Notes: generated by a model not told the origin, from the sequence alone. DNA of 64,000 nucleotides from Diphasiastrum complanatum (GCA_029204225.1 CM055094.1:65616293-65680292), one strand, 5' to 3'. Counted from the first letter of the stretch, positions 1-11,539 are shown. Numbers and translations are program-made.

Positions 1-425
1 TCCTTCGACAACCCCATTTTTTAAAGGGGAATAAGCACAAGAGAATTCTCTCTTGATCCCTTCTTGCTCATAATAGTCATGCAATCTATTGGAGATATAC
101 TCTCCACCTCCATCACATATCAAAGCTTTAAATTTGAAAGAAAATTGTTTCTCAACATAAGCTTTGAAAACAAGGAAATAATCACCATAGCTTTAGAAGA
201 AAGAAGATATAACCAAGTGTATATTGTGAAATCATCAATAAAAGTAACAAAGCAAGTGGCACCACCCTTGCTTTTAAATGATGAAAAGTGCACATCCGAG
301 TGTATTAACTCCAATGGATGTGAAGTCTTGATAGAAGACTTAGGAAATGGCTTCTTATGTGATTTTGCTATTGCACAAGCCTCACATGACTTGATCTCTT
401 TGGAAAGTGAAAGAATATTCCTCTA
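1..425 (-). pseudogene. Ty1/copia integrase fragment
   Basis: Read on the minus strand, the frame gives the copia integrase core: a LELIHSDV-type start (first catalytic Asp, here MELIHSDV), then GGATCFVTFIDDFT (second Asp region), and further left CDGGGEYISNRL and a KNGVVEG end that correspond to the last part of the core. The fragment runs off the left edge of the window, so the rest of pol is not visible. The usual zinc-finger and protease regions are not found to its right; instead there is gypsy-like sequence. It is a remnant with no intact start. The family is clear from the motif order. Whether it belongs to the same insertion as the sequence to its right is unknown. Confidence 0.75.
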
Positions 426-559
426 GTTTTAAGGTCTATATCTTTGGTAGGAAATCATCCATCTCCTCATTTATTTTTCTAATTTCAAGAGCCAGGATAC
501 TCTATGTTATGTCCATGTCTAGTATGTGGGATTCAGAATAATTCCTGACATGGCTACAT

Positions 560-1970
560 TCATTATGTTCACCTCGTATGAGATAGGTGTGTCCAACTGA
601 ATCCTCGTGGTGGTGATTCGTTGGATTCTAAATCATAATCTGGATCTGGATGACGTGTATGCCCAATCATACAATCAACCATTGCCAATGCATCCATCCA
701 CAAAACAGTGTCAGTTTTTGAATCATAGTGAGCACCCATTGTAGCTTTTGTGCGATCAATGGTGTAGTCCGTTGTGGAAGTATTATCATCAACTTTAAGT
801 AGTAAAGGTTTCATCACTCATGTTGAGGAATCCACCTTTATTGTCTGCTCTCTATTCTCGAAGGTGATTTTGCTGGTTTTCCAATTATCAACTACTTGCG
901 CAACTCATAACCAAGATCAATCCAACAAAATCCGATAGGCCACTGGGTGTTTCAAAAATGTCCATTACCACAAATGTGAAGACCAATTGTATCCCTACTA
1001 TATTTACTGAAATCTTGTCTACAATTCCTTTCGATTGCACACAAGATTGATCAACTAGCTTGATGGCGAATTTGGCAATTTTCAGGCCTTATAGACCTCA
1101 TTTCTCATAGAAAGTAGTGGAGATAAGGTTGACACATGATCCTCCATCTACTACTGCAGCTTCGAAGAGTTTGTGCTTAATAGGAAGAGTGATATTATGT
1201 TGCTGACTCTCCCAACTGCTCCCATTTTTACAACATTGCTGGCTTCTCCTCGCCATGTGCTTTTTGTATCCAATGTCTGATCTTCTGATATCGTCTTTCC
1301 TCTTCCATCACATTAGGATAAGGTAGTTATGCTCCTCCTGATGTTGAAGGTTAATCAATTGGCACTGTTACAGAGTGTGGTGACAATGGGGCTACCTCCT
1401 TGCACTTTTGTACTCGCGTAACAACTAACATTGGAACATTGGGATAGGGAGGTCTTCTTGATGCAATAGAGTGTGGACTCATACTCGTGCCTACTAATTG
1501 AACTGCAATCCAGTTCAATGGGGTGCTTGTGATGGCTCTCAATGGACAATTCTTGTACCAATGTCCATATCTGCACTCGCAGCAGGCGTTGTGGTTGTGC
1601 AACATATGTGGCATAATACTCATTAACGGCAAGATCAATGAAAAATTCTTCAGGTCCATACCATTGTTACATTTCTCGTTGGAAAAATGTTTTAACTTCC
1701 GTAGCCGTGAGATTCACCTGGGCTGGTTGAGGATTGTTTGGCCTTGGTGGTGCTGGTAGTGCCATTTTGTTGTTGCTAAGGGGCTGGTCTAAGTCTTGGT
1801 GCTATGTTAGGTGCTCCTTGATGAAAGGCATAAGATATTCTTGATTCTTTCCATGTCGTACTTGCTTCTTGAAGCAAAAGGCCTCTTAAACAACGGATGG
1901 AGCTTTACGGTCTTCTGCATGCATGAACATACAAGGTCTTCACATCAAGCTCACAAAATATAAAACCTTG
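560..1970 (-). pseudogene. Ty3/gypsy-like gag zinc knuckle and protease remnant
   Basis: On the minus strand, around 1560-1620, there is a degraded zinc knuckle (CCECRYGHWYKNCP, one residue short of the CX2CX4HX4C spacing). Downstream on the same strand, around 1100-1190, comes a retropepsin-like block reading AAVVDGGSCVNLIST, where DGGS replaces the usual DSGA, as in several plant gypsy proteases. The frame is broken by stops and shifts between 560 and 1350. A primer-binding site for initiator tRNA-Met lies immediately to the right (1971-1982), as expected 5' of gag. No reverse transcriptase is seen to the left. The family assignment is moderate: zinc knuckle and protease alone do not fully separate gypsy from other groups. 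Confidence 0.5.
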
Positions 1971-1982
1971 GCTCTGATACCA
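1971..1982 (-). other. Primer-binding site (tRNA-iMet), minus-strand LTR element
   Basis: The reverse complement reads TGGTATCAGAGC, the standard plant LTR-retrotransposon primer site complementary to initiator tRNA-Met. A TGTGAAC start three bases to its right (1986) would be the inner end of the 5' LTR of the minus-strand element. The outer end of that LTR was not located. Confidence 0.7.
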
Positions 1983-1985
1983 AAT

Positions 1986-3640
1986 TGTGAACTTGAAGGG
2001 AAGGGCTCTCCTAAAGTCATAAAGGCCAGTAGACTTATTGATTTATTAACTATTCTTGAATCGACTTAAATGAAATCAAATTCGACTTGAAAACAATGGT
2101 TCACATAAATTCATTCACATACAGCAGAAGCACCGAGGGGTCAAGATGAGGACCCTCCCCCCCAAAAGGATTTTTTTTTACATTATGCAAAACCAATTGC
2201 ATATACATTGGATTCCACAAAGGGACTCAAAATAGGAACATAAACTTAGTTCATTTCAATGGTCTTAATTCCAAATCTAGCTTATCAGAAGCATAGGATT
2301 TTCTTCATAAGTCTTAATTCTTTCGACATGCAATCATGAAGGTGTTGGAAATCAAGCCCATAGTTCTCTCCTTGGAATTACAACTCAGACAGCCAATTTA
2401 TTTGAAGAACGTCTACAACGAGCTTCTGGCTGATCTCCACCAAAGGGTAACCAATCCTATCATATTTTTAAGTTCAGAAATTAAGTTCACTAATTTGAAG
2501 TCATTGAAGACTTGGCCATTTTCAAGGACTTCCACAAAATTAGCATTTCGAACAAGTCTGCAGAAATACATTACTTTCCCCACGGTCTGCAAAAATACTC
2601 TAAGTGTCATGACAATCTGCAAAAATGAACTATGTTTTTCATAGTGTCGGCTTTTTTGCATTTTCCCGAAATGCGAAACTAGCATAGTTCAACAGTTTAA
2701 ACTATTTTGCAACAGCTTCGTGTTTTTCGCATTTCCCCAAAATGCGACACTTAGGCACAATTCAAAGTTCAACCATTTTAGGACAATTGAGAGAAAAATT
2801 TCGAAGGTCATCTACTTCAAGACTGAACTATTTTAGGGCACCTTCGACTTTTTTGAGAAAAACCCAAAGAGAGAGAAAAAACGAAGGTCGTCTATTTTGA
2901 ACGAGGAACGTTCCAGCCACTTTTCAAAATTTGCAAAGTGAGAGAAAACCACTTCACGTAAAATGCGAAGTGAGAGAATTTGCGACGTCCTTGTCCGCGT
3001 CAACATTCCTAATTCGTTGATAGTATACACTATATACAGCTGTCATAAAAGCCATATACTTCCAAGTACAATGGCTTACCTAATTAGGCGGCAAATATTT
3101 AATGTAGTTAATACATGGATGCAATCTATAAATAGATCATCCCAGCACTGATTATTTGACGCTCCATCCATGAGACATATTATCTATCTGTGTATAACAT
3201 AGATGAATGCTTGTTGTGAGGGAATGACTTTTATTGCTATTTGATAACATTTGTTCACTCACTCTGATTAGAACACGGACATCTATGACTCCTCAGTTTA
3301 TGATTAGATGATGACTGTCTTTGTCGCCTGAGGAACTTGCGCTATCACACTGCTATTTCAATCTATTTCTGAACTAATCTTCATATTGAATCTGATTTTC
3401 AGTAATACCACACACAAACCATTTCTAATCTCTTTGGTGGACTGTACTCTCGTTTTTGTGAGTATGAACTAATTTTTAAGATCATATTGGGTAATTAGAA
3501 CACTTAAAAGTTGTGATTGTATTTAGCATAAGCTTTCTATTAGATTGTATTTGCACCTAGCAGCTGATTGTAACGGGAGAGCTGTCCCACAATATTCTTG
3601 CTCTCTTCTCCGTTCACGTTCTTCTATCTCCCTTGCCCCA
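1986..3640. other. Noncoding LTR-like sequence between two primer sites
   Basis: No credible gene is seen. The left part should contain the 5' LTR of the minus-strand element whose primer site is at 1971. The right part should contain the 5' LTR of the plus-strand copia gag at 3712, with a TATA box (TATAAATA) at 3127-3134 about 520 bases before its primer site. Between 2620 and 2990 there are loose repeats of a motif like 'aaaatgcgaa'. LTR ends could not be fixed because no second copy lies in the window. Confidence 0.4.
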
Positions 3641-3646
3641 TCGGAT

Positions 3647-3658
3647 TGGTATCAGAGC
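3647..3658 (+). other. Primer-binding site (tRNA-iMet) of copia element
   Basis: TGGTATCAGAGC on the plus strand, 53 bases before the gag ATG at 3712. It fixes the left boundary of the internal region of this element. Confidence 0.8.
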
Positions 3659-3711
3659 GTAGCTCATATAAACTGAGATATTAAGTGTGTTCTATTTGTA
3701 TTAATGTTAGC

Positions 3712-5200
3712 ATGTCTCATATAGGTAGCTCTTGGTCTTCATCATCCAACGAAGCTAGAATCATTGACAAGTTCAATGGTTCTGACTTCTACATCTGGAA
3801 GTTAAAACCAGTGTTGGGCGGGTATTGATATTCTTAATACCAGCCGGGTCTTGGTATTTTACTGTTTTGAAAAATTTGATAGCAGTCGAGTATCAATATC
3901 AACATGTAAATTGGTGGCTGATATCAACTAACCTGGGTATTGCAGGGGTGATACCAGCCGAGTATAAATCTGGGTATGAGTATATATATATATTTTTTAA
4001 AATTAGCCAATTTATATAAAGGGTAGGATGCATTTAATGAAAAGCATGATTTTTTTAAATGTAATATGCATATGATTTTAAAGGCCAATACTTTGTTGGT
4101 GCCCACCACTCTTTGAAACACCATGAATAATATTTATCACATATGTAAATTTTGGAAACTAACTAAAAATGGATACTATATTGATATCATGTTAAATTTG
4201 AATTTTTTGCTCCTAATCCAAGTATTGATATGTGTAGTGACTGGCTAAAACCAGCCCGGGTCAGGTATCGACCATAGTATCACAAAATCATATACCGAAC
4301 GGGTATGAGTCTACGATACCATTGTTCATACCATTGTTGATACCAACCGGGCACCTATATACCCGCCCAACACTGGCTAAAACTCCGGATGATGTTGATA
4401 GATAGAGATCTTTGGGATGTAGTAGAAGGTGCTGACTTGACGCCAGAAGATGGTGATCAAGCGAAGGCATGGAAGATCAAAGATCAGAAGGCCTTAGCAT
4501 GCATCACACTCAATCTGGCTGACTCCCAAATATCCCATGTTACCACAAAACCTCTAAGGATGCATTAGATTTGCTATCAAATCTCTCTATGAGACTCATG
4601 ATGTAACCACTAGATTACATCTGAAAAAGAATTTCTTTACTCTTAGCATGTCTAATTTTATTGCCATCACTTCTCACATCAACAACTTCAAGTCTTTATT
4701 GGATTAGTTATCAGCTGTAGGATGTTCTATTCAAGATGATGATGCCATCATGACCTTGTTTTCTTCTCTTCCAAAGTCATATGAACACTTTGTGGTGATG
4801 ATCTCCACACAACCCAATCTCACTCTTCAGAAGGTGATTGGTCACCTACTTCAAGAAGAAATGTAGAGAAAGACTAGCAGCCTGTCTATCAAAGACAAAT
4901 CCATGGCTCTATACACCAAGAAGAAAGACTATTCCAAGGGCAAGAATCAATTGCAGCAGTAACATCATAAGCCTCATACTCAAGGTGAGAATAGTGGATT
5001 ACGAAAGAAGCTTTTCTACAGATATTGCAAGAGAGCCAATCACGACATCAAGGAGTGTCATAACCGGATCTACAACGAGGCAAAGAAGCAACAACAACAG
5101 CAGCCAGACTCCTCCAACACGGTGGAATTCAAGGAGCAAGATACACATTTGTAATGGCTTACAACAACAACAACGAAGATTGTGATAGCTGGTACCTAGA
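3712..5200 (+). pseudogene. Ty1/copia gag, split by a MITE
   Basis: The frame starts at ATG 3712 and reads a copia gag opening that includes FNGSDFYIWKLK. The 567-bp hAT-like element at 3809-4375 then interrupts it. If the element and one copy of its duplication are left out, the same frame goes on with RMMLIDRDLWDVVEG and a run to about 4540, showing that gag was open when the insertion occurred. After 4540 there are stops and frame changes. Recognisable gag blocks continue (SYEHFVVM near 4780; a damaged zinc knuckle around 5015-5065 in which the first Cys is Arg), ending in a Gln-rich stretch near 5100. Protease and integrase are missing. It is a decayed element. Confidence 0.8.
3809..4375. 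mobile_element. hAT-like MITE (567 bp) with target-site duplication
   Basis: The terminal inverted repeats are CAGTGTTGGGCGGGTAT on the left and its complement on the right (ATACCCGCCCAACACTG, ending 4375). The flanks are GTTAAAAC (3801-3808) and GCTAAAAC (4376-4383), an 8-bp target duplication with one mismatch, as hAT elements make. Inside there is no long open frame, only several degenerate copies of an 'accagcCGGGTat' type motif in both directions. It sits inside a copia gag, so it is younger than that element. No transposase is encoded, so it moved with help from another element. Confidence 0.85.
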
Positions 5201-5870
5201 CAACGACACTTTACTTTTGGTCTATCAGTTACAATTTTTCTAATAAAATTGGATTGTTTTTCTTTTTATTGACTGGTTTGGCATTACTCCGCCAATATTA
5301 CAAAAACTATCCAAACTCATAATATGAAATTACATGAATTGAAATCCTACCAATAGAATTTCAATAACTCTTAAACTATATCTAACACGAGTTTACTATT
5401 TGGATAAAGAGTTCTATCACCACTCATTTTGTCTGGTCATTTCATATTGTTTGATGGTTTTAATATAATTTTGATGCGTATCTAGCACAAACATTTGAAT
5501 CATTTTCAATGATCAGTAATAATTAGAAATATATCAAACAAGTAACTAATTTCAAATTTTAACCTAATGAAATTTAAAAAAAAAAAATTTCAATATTGAT
5601 TTTTAACTTGGGAGTACCATGCTCCAAAAGTTAAAATATCATACAATACAAACTGCCAACAAATTTGTTGCGGTTCCTTTTGTCAATCTTAAATTATCTA
5701 TAATCAGAAAATATTTTAGCTTTAGTGAAAACACTGTGACTAACTTTGACTAATAAATTCAGTATAGTCAATTCACTAATCTAAACTCATTTTATAGATA
5801 ACGAAAAAATATCCAAAATTTTGATTGTTCAGAAAACTCAATTTTTAGCTTATTTTTTACATTCTTAGGC
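5201..5870. other. AT-rich stretch, no gene seen
   Basis: This stretch lies between copia gag and copia reverse transcriptase remnants of the same strand, where integrase would normally be. No integrase motif can be found in any frame. It may be a replacement or deletion scar, or the junction of two different elements. Confidence 0.4.
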
Positions 5871-5879
5871 AAAACTCAG

Positions 5880-6840
5880 ATATAGTGTTCGTTGTCTTCT
5901 ATGTCGATGATTTGATCATTACTAGAAGTAATATGGGCTCAATGATGAAATCAAATCATACCTTTCTAATACCTTTGACATGAGCGGTTTAGAGTTGATG
6001 CATTATTGTCTTGGTATTGAATTGGCAAAAGGAAGACAATGTTATTCTTACGCAAAGCAAGTATGCATGAGATCTATTGTATAAGCTCAATATGCAAGAT
6101 TGCAAGTCACTAAGTACTCCAATGGAGGCCAATACGAAACTTTCTGCATATGATGAAGCCGAGAAAGTTGATACATACTTATATAGGTAGTTAGTGGGCA
6201 GTTTAATCTATTTGAGACACACACGTCCTGATATTGCTTATGTTGTTGGTGTGGTAAGTCAATTTATACAAGAACCTAGTTAGACTCACTAGAAAGCTGC
6301 TAAGCGTATTTTAAGATATGTTCGAGGCACATTAAATTTTGGCTTGAAGTATGATCAGTCTGAAGCCCTAATGTTGGTAGCCTATACAGATTCTGATTGG
6401 GCAGGAGATATTGACGATAGACGATCTACCAGTGGTCATACATTTAGCTATGGTACAACTCCTATTTTTTGGAGTAGCAAGAAGCAACCTACAGTAGCCT
6501 TATCATCAACAAAAGCTGAGTATCATGCACTTAGCAATGTTACACAAGAGGTAATATGGCTGCGAAGACTACTTACTAATTTGGGTCAATCACATGTGGA
6601 TGCTACAACTGTATATTGCGACAACAAAAGCTGCATCCATCTTGCCAGAAACCCAATTCTACATGCTCGAAAAAAACACATCGAGATACATCATCACTTT
6701 GTTTGAGAGAAAATAATTGATGGTGCCATTGATCTAGTTTTTTGTAAATCTGAAGATCAAGTGGCTGATATTTTTACTAAGTCTTTAGGTAAATGTAAAT
6801 CTGAGAACCTTCTTAGTCTCTTAGGAATAAAATTTTTTTA
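5880..6840 (+). pseudogene. Ty1/copia reverse transcriptase (3' part) and RNase H
   Basis: The frame begins at the active-site block FYVDDLIIT (5897-5925). It then shows the usual order: SKYA / STPME (6060-6130), LVGSLIYL and TRPDIAYVVGVVSQF (6190-6265), and RILRYVRGT (6307). RNase H follows with TDSDWAGD, FWSSKKQPTVALSSTKAEY and YCDNKSCIHLARNPILHARKKHIEI. The ADIFTKSL tail is at 6762-6785. Stops at 6187, 6281 and 6703 and some frame changes show decay. A purine tract (gagggagag) ends at 6854 and a TGTTAGAAATC LTR start follows. That LTR does not resemble the sequence before the primer site at 3647, so this half and the gag at 3712 may come from different elements. Confidence 0.85.
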
Positions 6841-6854
6841 TCATTGAGGGAGAG

Positions 6855-7095
6855 TGTTAGAAATCAATGATAAACTTCATTGTTACCCTTTTTAGTAACT
6901 GTTCATGATGTACTTTATTACTGACAACTATTACCAATTGTAACTAGCCGCAGGCTAGACTAGTAGTCTACTCATAAGTTTTTTTTTTTTCTCTCTATCA
7001 GGGTTCAAGGTTTATTTGTACATTTTCACATTTAGGATGATTCAGTGTAACAGAGTGATAGTGAGTGTTCTTCTTCCGTCTCCTTACTTGGTAAT
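6855..7095 (+). repeat. Probable 3' LTR start of the copia RT/RNase H remnant
   Basis: TGTTAGAAATCAATG directly follows the polypurine tract. The right end was not determined because no second LTR copy is in the window; the end coordinate is approximate. Confidence 0.45.
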
Positions 7096-7097
7096 GC

Positions 7098-8709
7098 TTA
7101 TGGTGAATGCTTGATGTTGCTTATATGATTGTTGACACTCTGTTGTGAGGCCGTGTCTTTCTCTCTTGCATGATTGCCTAACATTGTGGATTTTGGTTCC
7201 TCTGATGTCCCATTAAATGTTGTAGCAATAGAATAGGGATGATCCACTTCCTCCATCAAGATCTTTGCTTCCATAAGAGCAACATCTTGACAAATTTGTA
7301 CAAATAAAGTATCGGATGCCAAGTCTGCCATGCTAGATCTGATCTCATTGAGCAGTCTGACATAGTAGTTCATCATTATGATTTCCATAGGTAGAGGTGG
7401 ATCACAACACTTCACATGTTGTAAATTCTATAAGTGTATCGTTGAATAGGTTTATCAAAGAACATCTGCACTTCAGACAACTGTGCAAGTGGAGTTGCCA
7501 TAACTAGACAATGGAGTGTTGAATTATTTCAGGTTCAATACAATGGTGGCACTCCAATTTTCTTTAAAACGAGAAAAAAAAAGAGAAAAAAAGATTAAAT
7601 AAAAAATTCATCAATATGAATGAAAAAATCTAAATAACAAAAACAGAAAGTCACAATTATAGATGGATGTAACAAGTGGATTAAATAAATGGATATAATA
7701 GATGGAGTTTACAAACAGATGAATTTTACAAATGGATATCACAGATGAACAAGATTAAGGTTACACAGAATGGAGAAGGAAAAAAAATGAACATAGTGAT
7801 GGCGCAGATGGTAACTGCTGTGAAGGAACAATGGAAACTATGGTGCCACGGGCGGGTGAGGTTTGAAACGATGATATGGACTTGTATGCGATTGAGTAGG
7901 TGATTGGTGTGTCAAGTCACTAGTCGATGAAACCCCCATTAAAAAAAAAAAAAAGAGGGCGAGTAATCACAATGGGCGAGTAATAAGTGACGAGCAACGG
8001 ACAGTGGGCGAGTAATGATGGCGAGTAATTACAGTGGGAGAGTAATAGTCAATGGGCAAGTAATGGACAATGAGAGAGTAATAGATTGTGGGCGAGTAAT
8101 GATGGTGAGTTATATTGGTCGTGAGTAATAGCTCTAATGGTGAGTAATAAATTATAACTCGTCGAGCTGTAAGAAGATAGATCAGTATGTGTACAAGTCT
8201 CAACTCTGATGGCCAGTAAAGATGGTGAACAAAAAATGAAATATCTTTGATGGCAAGTTATAAATAACTGATGGCAAGTTATAACTGGCGAGTAATAAAA
8301 AGGGCAGAAATCATATTAATGACGAAAAAATTCAAAATGATGAGTAATAGCTCTGAGCGCGAGTAATAAATTTATAACTCATCGATCACCAGAAAGATGC
8401 CTCTGAGCTTACCGATCAGTCTGCTTTGATGGCGAGTAAAGTGGATGAGAAAAAAATGGAAACAAGTGGTCTAGCGAGTAATAGCCTACTAGGTGAGTAA
8501 TGTCTCTGATGGCGACTTATAACTTACAACTTGCCGAGCTCACAGAATAGAGCCTAGAACTTGTCTAGCTCTTTGAAAAAGTGGCGAGGAAAGAAAATGA
8601 CAGAAAAGTAGAAAAAAACACAGTATGTAAGTAATAAACCTGTCAAAAAGAAAGAAATAACAGAAAAGTGCAAACTAAAACATCACTCCTATGACTGTTT
8701 AGCACCATC
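7098..8709 (-). other. Leader region of a minus-strand Ty3/gypsy-type element
   Basis: This stretch lies 3' of a tRNA-Asp type primer site (8710-8727, minus strand). It contains a weak minus-strand open frame of 105 codons (7098-7415) that I cannot assign, an A-rich middle and the GGCGAGTAAT repeat field described separately. It fits the long untranslated leader of Athila/Tat-like elements, but no gag or pol domain is visible. Confidence 0.4.
7958..8560. repeat. Irregular GGCGAGTAAT repeat field
   Basis: The motif GGCGAGTAAT, and near variants such as GGTGAGTAAT, GGGAGAGTAAT and GGCAAGTTAT, occurs well over a dozen times at uneven spacing of about 15-40 bases. Some sit in larger half-repeated blocks with 'ataactcgtcga' and 'agctctgatgg'. 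Spacing is too irregular for a simple satellite or CRISPR array. In the minus orientation of the surrounding element the motif reads ATTACTCGCC. Confidence 0.75.
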
Positions 8710-8727
8710 TCCCCAGCAACGGTGCCA
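8710..8727 (-). other. Primer-binding site resembling tRNA-Asp (gypsy type)
   Basis: The reverse complement, TGGCACCGTTGCTGGGGA, matches with two changes the TGGCGCCGTTGCCGGGGA primer site used by many plant Ty3/gypsy elements (complementary to tRNA-Asp). A TGTTGG sequence at 8734 would be the inner end of the adjoining 5' LTR, which should extend to the right. Confidence 0.65.
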
Positions 8728-8733
8728 AAAAAA

Positions 8734-9395
8734 TGTTGGACCCTTTCCGTGCCCCCCTAATCAGTCGGCGGATCTAGAGGCTTAATACCTCGTAGATCGC
8801 CACTGATGTCAATGTGCCATCGACATCTAGGGGAACATCGGTGCAATCCAAAAAGAAACTTCCTGGGAAGTCACCTGGTCCCAAGTGGCAATTTGCTAAA
8901 AATCTTGGCAAATATATGGATTAAGAATGTAACTTTTGTCACTTCCAAAAGTCCGGTGGTGCTCCTAGAATTAGAGAACATCTCTTAGGTAGGAGTAGCA
9001 AATCATCGATCGCGAGATGTACTTGTCGTTTGGCCCAAGAAGCTTCCAAGAGATTGAGAGCTATAATTAATGAAAAAATGGATAAAAAAAAGAGGTCCGT
9101 CAACAATTAGTACTGGTCATAGTCACAATATGGTATTGAGATTTCACAATTCTAGCTTGACCAATTTTGGTCACATGCATTGTCAAAGATGGCCATGTAA
9201 ATAGATGCCACACATGCCAAATCACATAGGATGCTTTCCAACAAGATCATTCCTCATATTACATTGTGATAGCATCTTTGAAATGAGGCAAAAATGTGTT
9301 TGGATAGGCTAGAGAAATTCTAGGATCTAAAAATAACATGTTTTACATTGTTTTTGGATCTCGAGATCTTAGGGTGGATCCAATGTCCTATTAGG
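8734..9395 (-). other. Presumed LTR of the gypsy-type element and unassigned sequence
   Basis: The sequence begins with TGTTGGACCC next to the primer site, and the first few hundred bases are likely the 5' LTR. No second copy is present to prove the length. No open frame worth naming is seen. Confidence 0.35.
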
Positions 9396-9399
9396 GTAG

Positions 9400-10546
9400 A
9401 TGTTAGGGTTAGGGATTTGGCATGAAAGGATGGGACACCTCAACTTCAAGTCATTGGAGGTAATGGCTAGGAAGAAGGTTGTGATAGGTCTTCCAAGTTT
9501 CTTAAGTGGCATCAATCATGATCATTCAATTTATTATAGGTTTTCTGGAAATGATGTTATCATCTTTCTAATCTATGTGGATGATATCATCTTGAGTGGT
9601 GGAGACAATTAAGATGTGGAGGATATCAAGAGTGCTCTTAAGAAGGAATTTGAGGTGCATGATCTTGGTAACTTGCATTACATTTTGGGAATAGAGGTCA
9701 TTAGATCTTCTCAATCAACTTTCATTTGTTAAGAGAAGTATGCTAATTCTATTCTAGAAAGATTTCATATGGTAGACGCAAAATCTAGTGATACACCTAT
9801 GGAGTCTCATGTAAAGCTAATTATAAGAGGTAGTGAAAGATCCTTCAAGGACATTACTCTCTATAGAAAGCTAGTTGGTTCACTCATCTATCTAACCATT
9901 ACTAGACCATATCTAAGCTATTGTGTTGGCAGATTGAGTCAATGCATGCAAGATCCTATTGAGGAACATTGGAAGCTAGGAAAACGAGTTTTGAGGTACA
10001 TCATTGGAACTCGAGATTTTGGCATATTGTATGAGGGATCATCATCTAATCTTTTTGGATTTTGAGATTTGGACTACACTAGATATGTAATGGATAGAAA
10101 ATCCATTAGTGCTCATTGTATTCTCATAGGTGATGGAGCTATATCATGGATGTCGAAGAAACAAGCCACTATCTCATTGCCATCTAATGAGACCAAGTAC
10201 AAAGCTCTTACACATTGCACAAAGGAGATGGTATGGATCAAGAAGATGATCAAGGATCTTCACTCGCTGGATTTTTCAAATAGCCCAATCTTCTTTTGTG
10301 ACAATCAATCAGCCCAAAGGTTGGCAACCAATCCTATCTTTCATGCTAGGAGCAAGCATATTGAGGTGTAATATCATTTTGTGAGGGAGCAAGTCATTGC
10401 AAAGGAGGTGAAGCTTCAGCATGTGTTCTCAAGGGAATGTGTAGCTGATATCTTCACCAAAGCCTTGGGAAAGGACTTGTTCATGAAGCATAGGACTTCA
10501 CTTGGAGTGTTATCAAAGTCTATGCTAAAACTAGCCGAAGAGGGAG
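9400..10546 (+). pseudogene. Internally deleted Ty1/copia pol (GAG-pre-integrase joined to RT/RNase H)
   Basis: Within one open frame the integrase zinc-finger region (WHERMGHLNFKSLEVMARK, 9420-9475) passes at about 9520 straight into the second half of reverse transcriptase (FLIYVDDIILSGG, 9565-9600). The integrase core and the first half of RT are therefore deleted. RT continues with HDLGNLHYILGIEV (stop at 9610-9612), VGSLIYLTITRPYLSYCVGRLSQ and RVLRYIIGTRDFGILYEG (stop near 10064). RNase H follows with SISAHCILIGDGAISWMSKKQ, FFCDNQSAQRLATNP and HARSKHIEV, ending with ADIFTKALGKD near 10450. A purine tract (GAAGAGGGAG) leads into the 3' LTR at 10547. The copy is defective. Confidence 0.85.
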
Positions 10547-11192
10547 TGTGAAAGATTCAACTAGTTTGATCATATTTGCTACATTTTTATATTTGGCAAA
10601 TTGAGGCCAACTTTGTTTTAGACTTAGAGTTTGACTTTTCAAAGTTCATTAGTCTAAATTTCATTTGAATAGACACTTTTTTAAAGTGTGGGAAAGTTAA
10701 AAGTTAAGTTTGAGTAGATTCAAATTTGAATGTTGGGTACTTTGAATCTAGACCCAAAAATAGTAGGTTTTGCATTTTTTGAGAAAGCCAAGTGGCCAAA
10801 TAGGGTTTGGACCTGTTATAAAAGGATGTAACTCATGGAGAGACATATCTTCTCTCTTCTCTATCTCATTTCATGCTTATACATGGTTCTCTTGGGTTCT
10901 ACTATCCATTGGTGCACTATACTTGTGATTACATGCAATTCTATGTGTAGAATGATCTATATTTGCTATTTTTGGATCCACACGTGTGAAATATAGTATC
11001 TTGCTGGTTTGTACAGATAGCAACAATACTTTATTTGTTGATTCATGTTGGATCAAGTTCTATTAGAGTTTGCATCTCATTTTGTGTGTAGATGCTGATT
11101 TTTTCTACATTGGTGAGATTGGTAGAGTAGCTTCTTTTGTAACCCAAGATCTTTTTATGGATTGGATCATCATTCATTTGAAATCCTTCACA
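10547..11192 (+). repeat. 3' LTR of the deleted copia element (646 bp)
   Basis: It begins TGTGAAAGATT right after the purine tract and ends AATCCTTCACA, giving inverted termini with one mismatch and the TG...CA ends. A TATAAAAGG promoter box lies at about 10825, as expected for the U3/R border. No 5' LTR copy is found to the left of 9400, so the element is truncated on that side. Confidence 0.75.
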
Positions 11193-11535
11193 TTATGGAA
11201 GGTGCTGGACATAGGTCATTCTACCTAGTAAGGGTTTTCAGAATTTTAGGCGAGGCCTGGAGGGGTCGAGCCTAAATTTTTTGAAAAGCCGAACCGGGCA
11301 AAATGTCTTGTGCCCAACACCTTCCATTGTGTAATGCGTAACTGTGAATTTTTTTTAACATAAATTTTACATAGTGAGCACTTGGATTGGATTTGTTTTA
11401 TTCACTCTCGAGAATTCACGTGGAATGTAGGAAGTGATTAAAAGTTCCTTGTGAATTAGTATGAATTACTTGGCTACTCTTAGTCATGCCTTAACCAACA
11501 TAATCTATGGCATGTGAATATCATCATTGTTCTAA
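11193..11535. other. Unassigned spacer with a short palindromic insert
   Basis: No coding sequence. The parts near 11196-11210 and 11318-11330 (GGAAGGTGCTGG / CCAACACCTTCC) are inverted copies of each other, suggesting a tiny non-autonomous element of about 130 bases, but no clear target duplication was seen. Confidence 0.35.
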
Positions 11536-11539
11536 GCTC

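Noticed and set aside
1351-1659. 102-codon minus-strand frame as a host gene
   Set aside because: It contains a damaged gag-type zinc knuckle and lies just 3' of an LTR primer site, so it is retroelement sequence.
7958-8560. CRISPR array
   Set aside because: Spacing and repeat sequence are irregular and the genome is a plant nuclear genome.
11195-11331. Tiny inverted-repeat element after the copia LTR
   Set aside because: The inverted ends are short and no target duplication is seen, so it is noted only as a possible palindrome.
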